This document shows positions 9,005 to 16,968 of a stretch of 64,000 bases of DNA, piece by piece (the stretch's first letter is position 1; every line of letters starts with the position of its first letter). Origin of the DNA: Nonomuraea sp. NEAU-A123 (lineage in GTDB: Bacteria; Actinomycetota; Actinomycetes; Streptosporangiales; Streptosporangiaceae). The notes beneath the pieces were generated by a model, which worked only from the letters and a program-made list of their open reading frames with translations, did not search any database and had not been told where the DNA came from. The translations under genes and the position numbers were made by a program. The DNA is taken from the NCBI RefSeq assembly GCF_018603905.1, contig NZ_JAHFZZ010000020.1, positions 62,001 to 126,000 on the forward strand, in the 5' to 3' direction.

Positions 9005-9747
9005 TCCGCCACACCCTGCTGTTCCTGGCGTACGAGCTGCGCAACACCTTCAGGAACCCGATCTGGCCGCTGTTCGGCATCGTGCAGCCGGTGGTGTACC
9101 TGCTGCTGTTCGGCCCGCTGGTGGCGGGAGCCTCCGGGCAACCCACCTCCGCGCAGCTCACGAGCTTCGCGCCGGGCATGCTGGTGATCACCGCGCTGTT
9201 CGGGGCCATCGGCGTCGGCTACGGCATGATCTACGAGCTGCGCAGCGGCGTCCTCGAACGCATCGCCGTCAGCCCCGCCTGGCGCCCGGCGATCGTGCTC
9301 GGCCGGACGCTCCGCGACGGGGTCGTGCTGGTGCTCCAGTCGATCGTGGTGATCGTGATCGCGCTGGTCATGGGCATGCGCGCCAGCCTGCCGGGGCTCG
9401 CCATCATGGTGCTGCTCATCGCGGTGACCGGCCTGTTCTCCTCCGGCATCGGATACGGCCTGGCGCTGTCGCTGCGCGACGAGAACGGCATGGCGCAGAT
9501 CATGCAGTTCTTCGCTCTGCCCATCATGCTGCTGTCGGGGGCGCTGCTGCCGATGACGCTGGCGCCGGAGTGGATGCGGAAGGTGGCCCTGTTCAACCCG
9601 ATGTACCACCCGGTGGTGGCCGGCCGGGCGCTGTTCGCGGGCGATCTGACCGACGTGTCGATCCCGATCGCGTTCGCCATCATGCTGGGCCTGGCCGCGC
9701 TGACCGTGAGCTGGTCGGTGCGCTCGCTACGCCGGATCGCCGGTTAG
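9001..9747 (+). CDS. ABC-2 type transporter permease (DrrB-like)
   Basis: 248 residues with about six hydrophobic segments; the ABC-2 membrane domain shows the typical 'RNPIWPLFGIVQPVVYLLLF' entry and 'PIMLLSGALLPM' near the fifth segment. It forms the membrane half of a four-domain exporter with the preceding ATPase. It is the third and last gene of the padR operon. The stop is at 9745-9747, where it meets the convergent RpiR gene (stop at 9727), a 21-bp overlap of the two coding regions. Confidence 0.92.
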
Positions 9748-10584
9748 GAACGTACCGGTCTCGTCGGTCATCCGCTCGTACTCCTCCAGCCGGGCCTGAG
9801 TGCGCAGCGGCGCGGCGTCGGCCATGGCCTCGACCAGCGCCATGGCCAGCGCGAGCGGCGCCGCGTGCGAGTCGAACACGAGCCGATCCCCCACCGGCGC
9901 GTCGAGCACTACCTCAGCGGGGAAATCGGCCTTGTCACAGATGGCGGCGATCCGCAGGCCCAGTTTCTCCGCGTACTCCAGGGCGTGCATGACCTCGGCC
10001 GGATATCTCGGCAGCACCACGGCGAGCAGCCATTCCGCGCCGGCCCGGCGCGCGGCGTGCAGCCCGTCGATCAGCTCCGAGCCGCCGTGCGTCAGCAGCC
10101 GCACGTCGGGATGGATCCGGCGCGCGTAGTAGGCGAAGGTGGTGGCCAGCCCGCAGGAGACCCGGAGCCCCAGCACCGGGAGCGGCTCGGCGGCGGCCAG
10201 AAACTCCCCCAGCTCCTTGAGCGGGAAGCCCGCCAGCCGCTCCCTGACGGCGGCCAGATTCCTGATCTCGCTGTCGATGGCGCCCTGGAGCAGGCTCTCC
10301 TCCGGCAGGCCGCCCAGCACCAGCGGACGCAGCGCCTGCCGCAGCTCGGGGTAGCCGGCGAAGCCGAGCACCATGGCGAACCTGGTCACGGACGGCTGGC
10401 TCACCCCTGACCGCTCGGCCAGCTCGACGCTGGACAGGAAGATCGCCTCGTCGAGATGCTCGGACAGGTAGTGCGCGATCCGTCGCTGCACGGGAGACAG
10501 CCGCCGCCCGTCGAGAAGCCCGCCAAGACCGCTGTGGTATCCGCCCGTCACGCCACCTCCAACACCACCTGTCCGACTTCTCAT
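9727..10584 (-). CDS. MurR/RpiR family transcriptional regulator, probable hut regulator
   Basis: 285 residues. The N-terminal RpiR helix-turn-helix covers 'LSPVQRRIAHYLSEH' and 'LAERSGVSQPSVTRFAMVLG' (about residues 29-75). A C-terminal SIS sugar-isomerase fold follows, with 'VLGLRVSCGLATTFAYYARR'. Its ATG at 10584 overlaps the hutU stop (ATGA). Later starts, e.g. the GTG 11 codons in, are possible. Cotranscription with hutU and the shared element before both hut operons make it the likely hut regulator, perhaps sensing a pathway intermediate; this is inference. Confidence 0.88.
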   Translation of the reverse strand: MRSRTGGVGGGVTGGYHSGLGGLLDGRRLSPVQRRIAHYLSEHLDEAIFLSSVELAERSGVSQPSVTRFAMVLGFAGYPELRQALRPLVLGGLPEESLLQGAIDSEIRNLAAVRERLAGFPLKELGEFLAAAEPLPVLGLRVSCGLATTFAYYARRIHPDVRLLTHGGSELIDGLHAARRAGAEWLLAVVLPRYPAEVMHALEYAEKLGLRIAAICDKADFPAEVVLDAPVGDRLVFDSHAAPLALAMALVEAMADAAPLRTQARLEEYERMTDETGTFLTGDPA

Positions 10585-12230
10585 CCCTCGCGCATCGGAA
10601 TGCGGACGCCGCGTTCGGCCGCCACCGTGGCGGCCTCGTCGTAGCCCGCGTCGACGTGCCGCATCACGCCGGTGCCCGGGTCGTTGGTGAGCACCCTGCT
10701 GAGCTTCTCCCGCGCCAGGGCGGTGCCGTCGGCGACGGTGACCTGCCCCGCGTGGATGGACCGGCCGATGCCGACGCCGCCGCCGTGGTGGATCGACACC
10801 CAGGCCGCGCCCGAGGCGGTGTTCAGCATGGCGTTGAGCAGCGGCCAGTCCGCGATCGCGTCGGAGCCGTCGGCCATGCCCTCCGTCTCGCGGTACGGCG
10901 AGGCCACGGAGCCGGCGTCGAGGTGGTCGCGGCCGATCACGATCGGGGCCTGGAGCTCGCCTGCGGCCACCATGTCGTTGAAGCGCTCGCCCGCCACGTT
11001 CCGCTCGCCGTAGCCGAGCCAGCAGATGCGCGCCGGCAGCCCCTGGAAGTGCACCTTCTCCCCGGCCAGGCGGATCCACCTGGCCAGCGGCTCGTTGTCG
11101 GGGAACAGCTCCAGGATGGCCCGGTCGGTGGCGGCGATGTCCTCGGGCGCGCCCGACAGGGCGGCCCACCTGAACGGGCCCTTGCCCTCGCAGAACAGCG
11201 GCCTGATGTAGGCGGGCACGAAACCGGGGAAGTCGAAGGCCCGCGCGTAGCCCGCCAGCTGGGCCTCGCCCCTGATGGAGTTGCCGTAGTCGAACACCTC
11301 GGCCCCGGCGTCCTTGAAGCCGACCATCGCCTCCACGTGCCGGGCCATCGAATGCCGGGCGCGCTCGGTGAACCCGGCCGGGTCCTTGTCGCGCTCGGTG
11401 GCCATCTCGTCGAAGGCCACCCCGAGCGGCAGGTACATCAGCGGGTCGTGCGCCGAGGTCTGGTCGGTCACGATGTCGATCTCGGCGCCCCTGGCCAGCA
11501 GGTCGGGCACGGCCTCGGCGGCGTTGGCCACCACGCCGATGGACAGCGGGCGGCGGGCGTCACGGGCCTCGTAGGCCAGCCGCAGCGCCTCGTCCAGCGA
11601 CGCGGCCTCGACGTCGAGGTAGCGGTGCTCGATCCGCCGCTTGACCGAGCGCGGGTCGCAGTCGACGCAGATGGTCACGCCGCCGTTCATGGTGACGGCC
11701 AGCGGCTGGGCGCCACCCATCCCGCCGAGGCCGGCGGTGAGCGTGATCGTGCCGGCCAGCGAGCCGCCGAACCTCTTGGCGGCCACCGCGGCGAACGTCT
11801 CGTAGGTGCCCTGGAGGATGCCCTGGGTGCCGATGTAGATCCAGGAGCCCGCGGTCATCTGCCCGTACATGGTCAGCCCGGCCGCCTCCAGCTTCCGGAA
11901 CTCCTCCCAGTTGGCCCAGTCGGGCACCAGGTTGGAGTTGGCGATCAGCACCCGGGGCGCCCACTCGTGCGTGCGGAAGACGCCCACCGGACGGCCCGAC
12001 TGGACCAGCAACGTCTCGTCGCCCTCCAGGGTCGTGAGCGTCCTGACCAGCGCGTCGAACGAGGGCCAGTCGCGGGCCGCCCGGCCGGAGCCGCCGTAGA
12101 CGACCAGCTGCTCCGGGTGCTCGGCCACTTCCGGGTCCAGGTTGTTCTGGAGCATGCGGAGCGCGGCCTCCTGCGGCCAGCCCTTCGCGGTGAGCGTCGT
12201 GCCTCGTGGTGCGCGCACGATGCGGCTCAT
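10581..12230 (-). CDS. hutU: Urocanate hydratase
   Basis: 549 residues, full length. It has the NAD-binding glycine-rich segment 'GGMGGAQPLAVTMNGGV', 'VDCDPRSVKRRIEHRYLD', 'DQTSAHDPL' with the active-site region, and 'ARICWLGYGERN'. It converts urocanate to 4-imidazolone-5-propanoate, feeding HutI. A strong AGGAGGT Shine-Dalgarno sequence precedes the ATG, unlike the other hut operon. The 16-bp hut element is at 12240-12255. hutH is not in the window. Confidence 0.97.
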   Translation of the reverse strand: MSRIVRAPRGTTLTAKGWPQEAALRMLQNNLDPEVAEHPEQLVVYGGSGRAARDWPSFDALVRTLTTLEGDETLLVQSGRPVGVFRTHEWAPRVLIANSNLVPDWANWEEFRKLEAAGLTMYGQMTAGSWIYIGTQGILQGTYETFAAVAAKRFGGSLAGTITLTAGLGGMGGAQPLAVTMNGGVTICVDCDPRSVKRRIEHRYLDVEAASLDEALRLAYEARDARRPLSIGVVANAAEAVPDLLARGAEIDIVTDQTSAHDPLMYLPLGVAFDEMATERDKDPAGFTERARHSMARHVEAMVGFKDAGAEVFDYGNSIRGEAQLAGYARAFDFPGFVPAYIRPLFCEGKGPFRWAALSGAPEDIAATDRAILELFPDNEPLARWIRLAGEKVHFQGLPARICWLGYGERNVAGERFNDMVAAGELQAPIVIGRDHLDAGSVASPYRETEGMADGSDAIADWPLLNAMLNTASGAAWVSIHHGGGVGIGRSIHAGQVTVADGTALAREKLSRVLTNDPGTGVMRHVDAGYDEAATVAAERGVRIPMREG

Positions 12231-12239
12231 GCGACCTCC

Positions 12240-12255
12240 TGAATGAACATATTCA
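12240..12255 (-). promoter_or_regulatory. hut operator upstream of hutU
   Basis: On the minus strand TGAATATGTTCATTCA has inverted arms TGAAT and ATTCA. Compared with the element before the other hut operon, 13 of 16 positions are identical and in the same orientation. It ends 10 nt before the hutU ATG and abuts the Shine-Dalgarno sequence, so a bound repressor would block elongation or initiation. Confidence 0.7.
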
Positions 12256-12275
12256 CCTATGTCACTCGCAGAGTA

Positions 12276-13994
12276 CTAGCTCACCAGGAACTGGGTCGCG
12301 GCCAGTTCGCGATACAGGTCGTCCTGGCCCACCAACTCGTCATGGGTGCCGACCGCGCGCACCCCACCCGCCTCCATGACCACGATGCGGTCCGCGTTGG
12401 TCACCGTGGACAGCCGGTGCGCGATGACCAGCACGGTCGTCTCGGCGGCCACCTCGGCGATGACCTCGCGCAGCCGGAGCTCGTTGACCGCGTCGAGCTG
12501 CGAGGTCGCCTCGTCCAGCAGGAGCAGCCTGGGCTTGCGCAGCAGCGCCCTGGCGATCGCCACCCGCTGCCGCTCGCCGCCCGACAGCAGCACGCCCCGG
12601 TGCCCGACGGCCGTGTCGAGCCCCTCGGGCAGCCTGGACACCAGGTCGTCGAGGCGGGTACGGACGATCGCCCGCCGCAACTCCTCCTCGGTGGCGTCCT
12701 GGGCGGCGAAGAGCAGGTTCTCCTTGAGCGTGCCCGCCAGCACGGGCGCGTCCTGCTCGACGTAGCCGAGCGTGGCCCGCAACTCGGCCAGCGGCCAGTC
12801 GCGGATGTCGCGGCCGTCGACCGTGATCCTGCCGTCCTGGTGCTCGTAGAACCGTTCCAGCAGGGCGAACACCGTCGACTTGCCCGCCCCCGACGGCCCC
12901 ACGAGCGCGGTCAGCCCGCCGGGCGGCACCTCGAAGCTGACCCCGTCGTGCACGGTCGGCCGGTCGTCCCCGTAGCGGAACACCACGTCCTCGAACCGCA
13001 CACCCACCGGGTCCCCCACGCCGAGCGCCGTCGCGACCGGGGCGCCGACGGGCTCGGCGGGCAGGTCCTCGATCTCCTTGATCCGCTTCATCGCCGCCAG
13101 GCCCTGCTGGAGCTGCACCAGGCCCTCGACGATCTGCCCGATAGGCGCCACCAGGTAGAACAGGTACAGCAGGAACGCGATCAGCGACGAGACCTCCAGC
13201 GCGCCGGAGGCGACCCGCGACCCGCCGACGGCCAGCACGCACAGGAAGGCGATCTGCACCGCCATCCAGGTCGCCACCCCGGCCAGCGAGGTCCACCCGG
13301 CCACCTGGAGTCCCCGGTCGCGAGCGCGCTCGGCGGCGGCGCCGACGACCGCGATCTCGCGCTCCTCCGCGCCGCTGGCCTTGACCGTCCGGTACGCCTG
13401 GAGCGCCCGGTCGAGCACGGCGCCCATCTCGCCGACGGCCTCCTGGGCCTGCTTCTGCGCCCGCTGGATCCTGGGCATCACCAGCCCGGTCAGCCCGCCG
13501 ATCACCACCACCACGAGCAGCGTGACCAGCAACAGCACGCCGTCCATGGTCGCCATCATGATGATCGCGCCGACCAGCATGAACACCGCGCCGATCGAGT
13601 TCACGATCCCGTTGGTCAGTACGGCCCGCAGCAGCGTCGTGTCACCGGTCACCCGCGACAGCAGGTCGCCGGGCTTGAGCCGGTCCACGTCGGCGACCTT
13701 GAGCCGGAACATCCGATCGACGAGCCGGCGTCTGGCACCCAGCACGACGCCCTCACCGGTGCGTTCCATCAAGTACGTACCCAGCGCCGAGACCACCGCC
13801 CCGACCAGCACCGCCACGGTCAGCCCGAGTAACGGCCCGGCCATCGACGTGTTCTGGCCGAAGGCGTCCACCACGTACTTGGCCAGCAACGGCATCGCCA
13901 GACCCGCCGCCGAGCCGACCAGGCCCAGCAACCCACCGAGGATCAAGATCCTTCTGTGCGGGCGTATGTAGGCGAGCAGCTCTCTGATCACCAC
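12276..13994 (-). CDS. ABC transporter, fused permease/ATPase (MsbA/LmrA-like half-transporter)
   Basis: 572 residues: six-helix exporter domain (about 1-310, e.g. 'ILILGGLLGLVGSAAGLAMP'), then the nucleotide-binding domain with Walker A 'GPSGAGKST', signature 'LSGGERQRVAIARALL' and Walker B 'LLLLDEATSQLD'. It would act as a homodimer, or with an unlinked partner, to export drugs, lipids or peptides. The GTG start at 13994 follows GAGGAG. The divergent upstream gap to the DUF4331 gene holds two GTCAA-N6-TTGAC repeats. Confidence 0.93.
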   Translation of the reverse strand: MVIRELLAYIRPHRRILILGGLLGLVGSAAGLAMPLLAKYVVDAFGQNTSMAGPLLGLTVAVLVGAVVSALGTYLMERTGEGVVLGARRRLVDRMFRLKVADVDRLKPGDLLSRVTGDTTLLRAVLTNGIVNSIGAVFMLVGAIIMMATMDGVLLLVTLLVVVVIGGLTGLVMPRIQRAQKQAQEAVGEMGAVLDRALQAYRTVKASGAEEREIAVVGAAAERARDRGLQVAGWTSLAGVATWMAVQIAFLCVLAVGGSRVASGALEVSSLIAFLLYLFYLVAPIGQIVEGLVQLQQGLAAMKRIKEIEDLPAEPVGAPVATALGVGDPVGVRFEDVVFRYGDDRPTVHDGVSFEVPPGGLTALVGPSGAGKSTVFALLERFYEHQDGRITVDGRDIRDWPLAELRATLGYVEQDAPVLAGTLKENLLFAAQDATEEELRRAIVRTRLDDLVSRLPEGLDTAVGHRGVLLSGGERQRVAIARALLRKPRLLLLDEATSQLDAVNELRLREVIAEVAAETTVLVIAHRLSTVTNADRIVVMEAGGVRAVGTHDELVGQDDLYRELAATQFLVS

Positions 13995-14054
13995 GTTCTC
14001 CTCTCGCGATATATCCCGACATCCCCAACGAACGGCGGATCACATTCCGCACCC

Positions 14055-14097
14055 GTCAACCTAAATTGACGACCAAAGTATGTCAACTTTGATTGAC
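14055..14097. promoter_or_regulatory. Tandem inverted repeats GTCAA-N6-TTGAC (putative operator)
   Basis: Two 16-bp inverted repeats, at 14055-14070 and 14082-14097, each have arms GTCAA and TTGAC around a 6-nt AT-rich centre, and their starts are 27 bp apart. They sit 61 bp upstream of the ABC exporter start and 115 bp upstream of the DUF4331 start. The layout resembles a dimeric repressor site bound twice (MarR or similar). No adjacent regulator gene is present. Confidence 0.6.
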
Positions 14098-14211
14098 CTC
14101 TCATTCTCTGGAAGGAGAGACACATCCATTCGCGGAGCGGCGACGAATAGGCCGTCGAGGAACCCGGCCGGAACCTCTCGATAACGATCAGCCCTCTCGA
14201 AAGGACCGAAC

Positions 14212-15588
14212 ATGGAGCTCCGGATCAACCGGCGCGCTCTAGTCGGACTGGGCGTCGCGGTGGCGTTGACCGCCTCCTCGTTCGCCCTGCTTCGTACCGA
14301 CTCCGGCACCGCTTCCTCGCACCGCGAGGCACCGATGATCGCGGGGGACCCGCGTAACGACAACACCGACGTGTACGCGTTCGTCAGCCCCGACAAGGCG
14401 GACACGGTGACGTTGCTGTCCAACTGGATCCCGTTCCAGGAACCTCAGGGCGGCCCGAACTTCTACACGTTCGACACCAAGTCCCGCTACAACATCAAGA
14501 TCGACAACGATGGCGACGCCCAGCCCGACATCGTGTACCAGTGGACGTTCCGCGATGAGGACCGGCGCGGCAACGACACCTTCCTGTACAACAACGGGCC
14601 CGTCACCTCGCTGAACGACGAGAACCTGCTCTTCCGCCAGCGCTACACGCTCAAGCGGCTCACCGAGCACGGCAGCAGGACGCTCGTCTCGAACGGCATC
14701 GTCGCGCCGAGCAACGTCGGCCCCGCCTCGATGCCCGACTACGGCACGCTGCGCGCCCAGTCTCTGAAGGGCCTCCCGCACGGCGGCAAGGCCTACGCCG
14801 GCCAGTCCGACGAGGCGTTCTTCCTGGACCTGCGCGTCTTCGACCTGCTCTACGGCGGCAACCTGTCCGAGGTCGGCCAGGACACCACCAAGGGCTACAA
14901 CGTGAGCACCCTGGCCGTCCAGGTGCCGGCCAGCGACCTGGCGCTCAAGGGCGACGCCAAGCGCAACCCGGTGATCGGTGTCTGGTCCACCACGGACAAG
15001 TGGAGCCCGAACGGCTACGCCCAGGTCTCGCGCCTGGGCAACCCGCTGGTCAACGAGGTCGTCATGCCCGCCGGTCTGAAGGACGCGTTCAACTCGCTGC
15101 CCCCGGTCAAGGACGCCGGCATCCCGGAAGTGGTCAAGCGGGTCACCGACCCTGAGGTGGCCAGGCTGCTGGAGGGCATCTACGGCATCAAGGCGCCCGC
15201 GACCCCGCGCGGCGACCTGGTCGAGATCTTCCTGACCGGCATCGCCAAGGGCAACGGGCCGATCAAGGCCGACCTGAACTCGCAGACCCTCAACAAGGAC
15301 GCCGGCAAGCTGCGGCCCTCCGAGATGCTGCGGCTCAACATGGCGGTCCCGCCGTCCAAGGACCCCAACCGTCTCGGCGTGCTGGCCGGTGACCTGCAGG
15401 GCTTCCCGAACGGCCGCCGCCTGTCCGACGACGTCGTGGACATCGCGCTGCAGGCCGTGGCCGGTGCCGCGCTGTCCGGCAAGCTCGTCCCGGGCCTGAC
15501 GGACAAGGTCGACCAGAACGACAAGCCCTTCTTCCAGTCGTTCCCGTACATCCCGCTGCCCAGCAACGTGGCTGTGAACAAGCGGTGA
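14212..15588 (+). CDS. DUF4331 domain-containing secreted protein
   Basis: 458 residues. Residues 1-32 look like a signal peptide (RINRR then 'ALVGLGVAVALTASSFALL'). The mature part begins with the diagnostic 'SSHREAPMIAGDPRNDNTDV' motif and has 'YNIKIDNDGDAQPDIVYQW', both typical of DUF4331. The family's biochemical role is unknown to me. AAAGGA precedes the ATG. It heads a group with a TPR protein and a NicO-type metal transporter, suggesting a link to metal handling at the cell surface. Two hairpins separate it from the next gene. Confidence 0.9.
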   Translation: MELRINRRALVGLGVAVALTASSFALLRTDSGTASSHREAPMIAGDPRNDNTDVYAFVSPDKADTVTLLSNWIPFQEPQGGPNFYTFDTKSRYNIKIDNDGDAQPDIVYQWTFRDEDRRGNDTFLYNNGPVTSLNDENLLFRQRYTLKRLTEHGSRTLVSNGIVAPSNVGPASMPDYGTLRAQSLKGLPHGGKAYAGQSDEAFFLDLRVFDLLYGGNLSEVGQDTTKGYNVSTLAVQVPASDLALKGDAKRNPVIGVWSTTDKWSPNGYAQVSRLGNPLVNEVVMPAGLKDAFNSLPPVKDAGIPEVVKRVTDPEVARLLEGIYGIKAPATPRGDLVEIFLTGIAKGNGPIKADLNSQTLNKDAGKLRPSEMLRLNMAVPPSKDPNRLGVLAGDLQGFPNGRRLSDDVVDIALQAVAGAALSGKLVPGLTDKVDQNDKPFFQSFPYIPLPSNVAVNKR

Positions 15589-15593
15589 GCCCC

Positions 15594-15706
15594 GACCGGC
15601 CGCCTCCTCTCCGGGCGGCCGGTCCTTCCCCGCGGCGGGCCCGTCTCCCAAACTCCCGCCGCGACCCCGGCCGGCTGGCCGTGCCCCCCGTCAGGGCCAG
15701 CCGGCC
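15594..15706 (+). terminator. Two consecutive GC hairpins after the DUF4331 gene
   Basis: Hairpin 1 pairs GACCGGCCGCC (15594-15604) with GGCGGCCGGTC (15614-15624), 11 bp, starting 5 nt after the stop codon. Hairpin 2 pairs GGCCGGCTGGCC (15669-15680) with GGCCAGCCGGCC (15695-15706), 12 bp, ending 44 nt before the TPR gene. No T-tract follows either, so partial termination or mRNA 3'-end protection is more likely than a clean stop. Confidence 0.6.
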
Positions 15707-15750
15707 ACCTACCCGTCTCCGCCGACCCTTTCCGATCTCCGGAGCCTTGG

Positions 15751-16968
15751 ATGCGATCCCTCGCCCTAGCCGGTGGCCTCGTCGTGGCCGGCGCGCTGGC
15801 CATCACGGCCTACGCCGTCTACGCCCCGCCAGAGCCGGCCACCGTGACCACGCGGAACGTGACCTTCACCGAGACGCTGCAGTCCCGCCTGAAGCGCCTG
15901 CCCGGCGACTATCGCGGCTGGGCCCAGCTCGGCATGGAGTACGTCGACCAGGCCAGGGTCACCGGCGACCCGTCGTACTACACCAAGGCCGAAGGCGCCC
16001 TGGCCACCGCGGCGCGCCTGACGGCCCGCCTGAACCACACCGACGACACGGTGCTGACCGGCCAGGCGGCGCTCGCCGCCGGCCGCCACGAGTTCTCCGA
16101 CGCGGTACGGCTGGCGCGGCAGGCCATCGGCGCCAACCCCTACAGCGCGGCGGCGCACGGCGTGCTGGCCGACGCCAAGACGCAGCTCGGCGACCTGAGC
16201 GGCGCCTCGAAGGCCGTGGACAGGATGATGGGGCTGCGGCCCGGCGTGGCGGCGTTCGCCCGCGCCTCCTACGCGGCCGAGCTCCGCGGCGACCGGACGG
16301 GGGCCCGCAAGTTCCTGGAGTACGCCCAGAACGACGCCTACGCCCCGGCGGACATCGCCTACACCCGCTACTACCTGGGCGAGCTGGCCCTGCACTCGGG
16401 CGACCTCGCCGCGGCCGGCGGCTGGTACGCCAAGGCGCTCCAGGCCTACCCCGCCTACACCCCGGCGGTCGCCGGACAGGCCAGGGTCGCCGCGCTCAGC
16501 GGGCGGACGGCCGAGGCCCTCGACCTCTACCAACGGGTGGTCGAGCGGCTGCCGCTGTCGCAGTACCTCATCGAGCAGGGCGAGACCCGGATCAAGGCGG
16601 GGCTGAAGCCCGACTGGACCCTGCTTACGGCCCAGCGGAAGCTGCTGCGGGCCGCCGGCGTGCGGGACGACCTCACCTGGGCCGAGTTCGAGGCCGACCA
16701 CGGCGACCCGGCGACGGCCGTACGGCATGCCAGGGCCGAGTACGCGCGCAACCCCAACCTCGTCGCCGCCGACGCCCTCGGCTGGGCCCTGTTCAAGGCG
16801 GGCAAGCCGAGCGAGGCGCTGCCGTACGCGAAGAAGGCCACCTCCACCGGCTGGCGCAACCCGCTGCTCGCCTACCACCGCGCCCGGATCGAGCGCGCGC
16901 TCGGCAAGCCCGCGCGCGTGGCCCCGGGCTTCGATCCGTCCCTGTCCGCACTGGCGAGGTTCTCATGA
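15751..16968 (+). CDS. Tetratricopeptide-repeat protein, membrane-anchored or secreted
   Basis: 405 residues. An N-terminal hydrophobic segment (about 4-25) suggests a signal or anchor. The rest is a chain of TPR-like helices, e.g. 'WAQLGMEYVDQARVTGDPSY', 'AAHGVLADAKTQLGDLSGAS' and 'ADALGWALFKAGKPSEALPY'. TPRs mediate protein contacts; the partner is probably the DUF4331 protein or the transporter encoded next, since TPR and transporter genes overlap (ATGA at 16965-16968). GGAG lies 7 nt before the ATG. Confidence 0.85.
   Translation: MRSLALAGGLVVAGALAITAYAVYAPPEPATVTTRNVTFTETLQSRLKRLPGDYRGWAQLGMEYVDQARVTGDPSYYTKAEGALATAARLTARLNHTDDTVLTGQAALAAGRHEFSDAVRLARQAIGANPYSAAAHGVLADAKTQLGDLSGASKAVDRMMGLRPGVAAFARASYAAELRGDRTGARKFLEYAQNDAYAPADIAYTRYYLGELALHSGDLAAAGGWYAKALQAYPAYTPAVAGQARVAALSGRTAEALDLYQRVVERLPLSQYLIEQGETRIKAGLKPDWTLLTAQRKLLRAAGVRDDLTWAEFEADHGDPATAVRHARAEYARNPNLVAADALGWALFKAGKPSEALPYAKKATSTGWRNPLLAYHRARIERALGKPARVAPGFDPSLSALARFS

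Noticed and set aside
14159..14186. Possible ECF-type promoter (GGAACC then ATAACG) before the DUF4331 gene
   Set aside because: The -10 does not match a common ECF motif and a second GGAACC-like copy makes chance likely.
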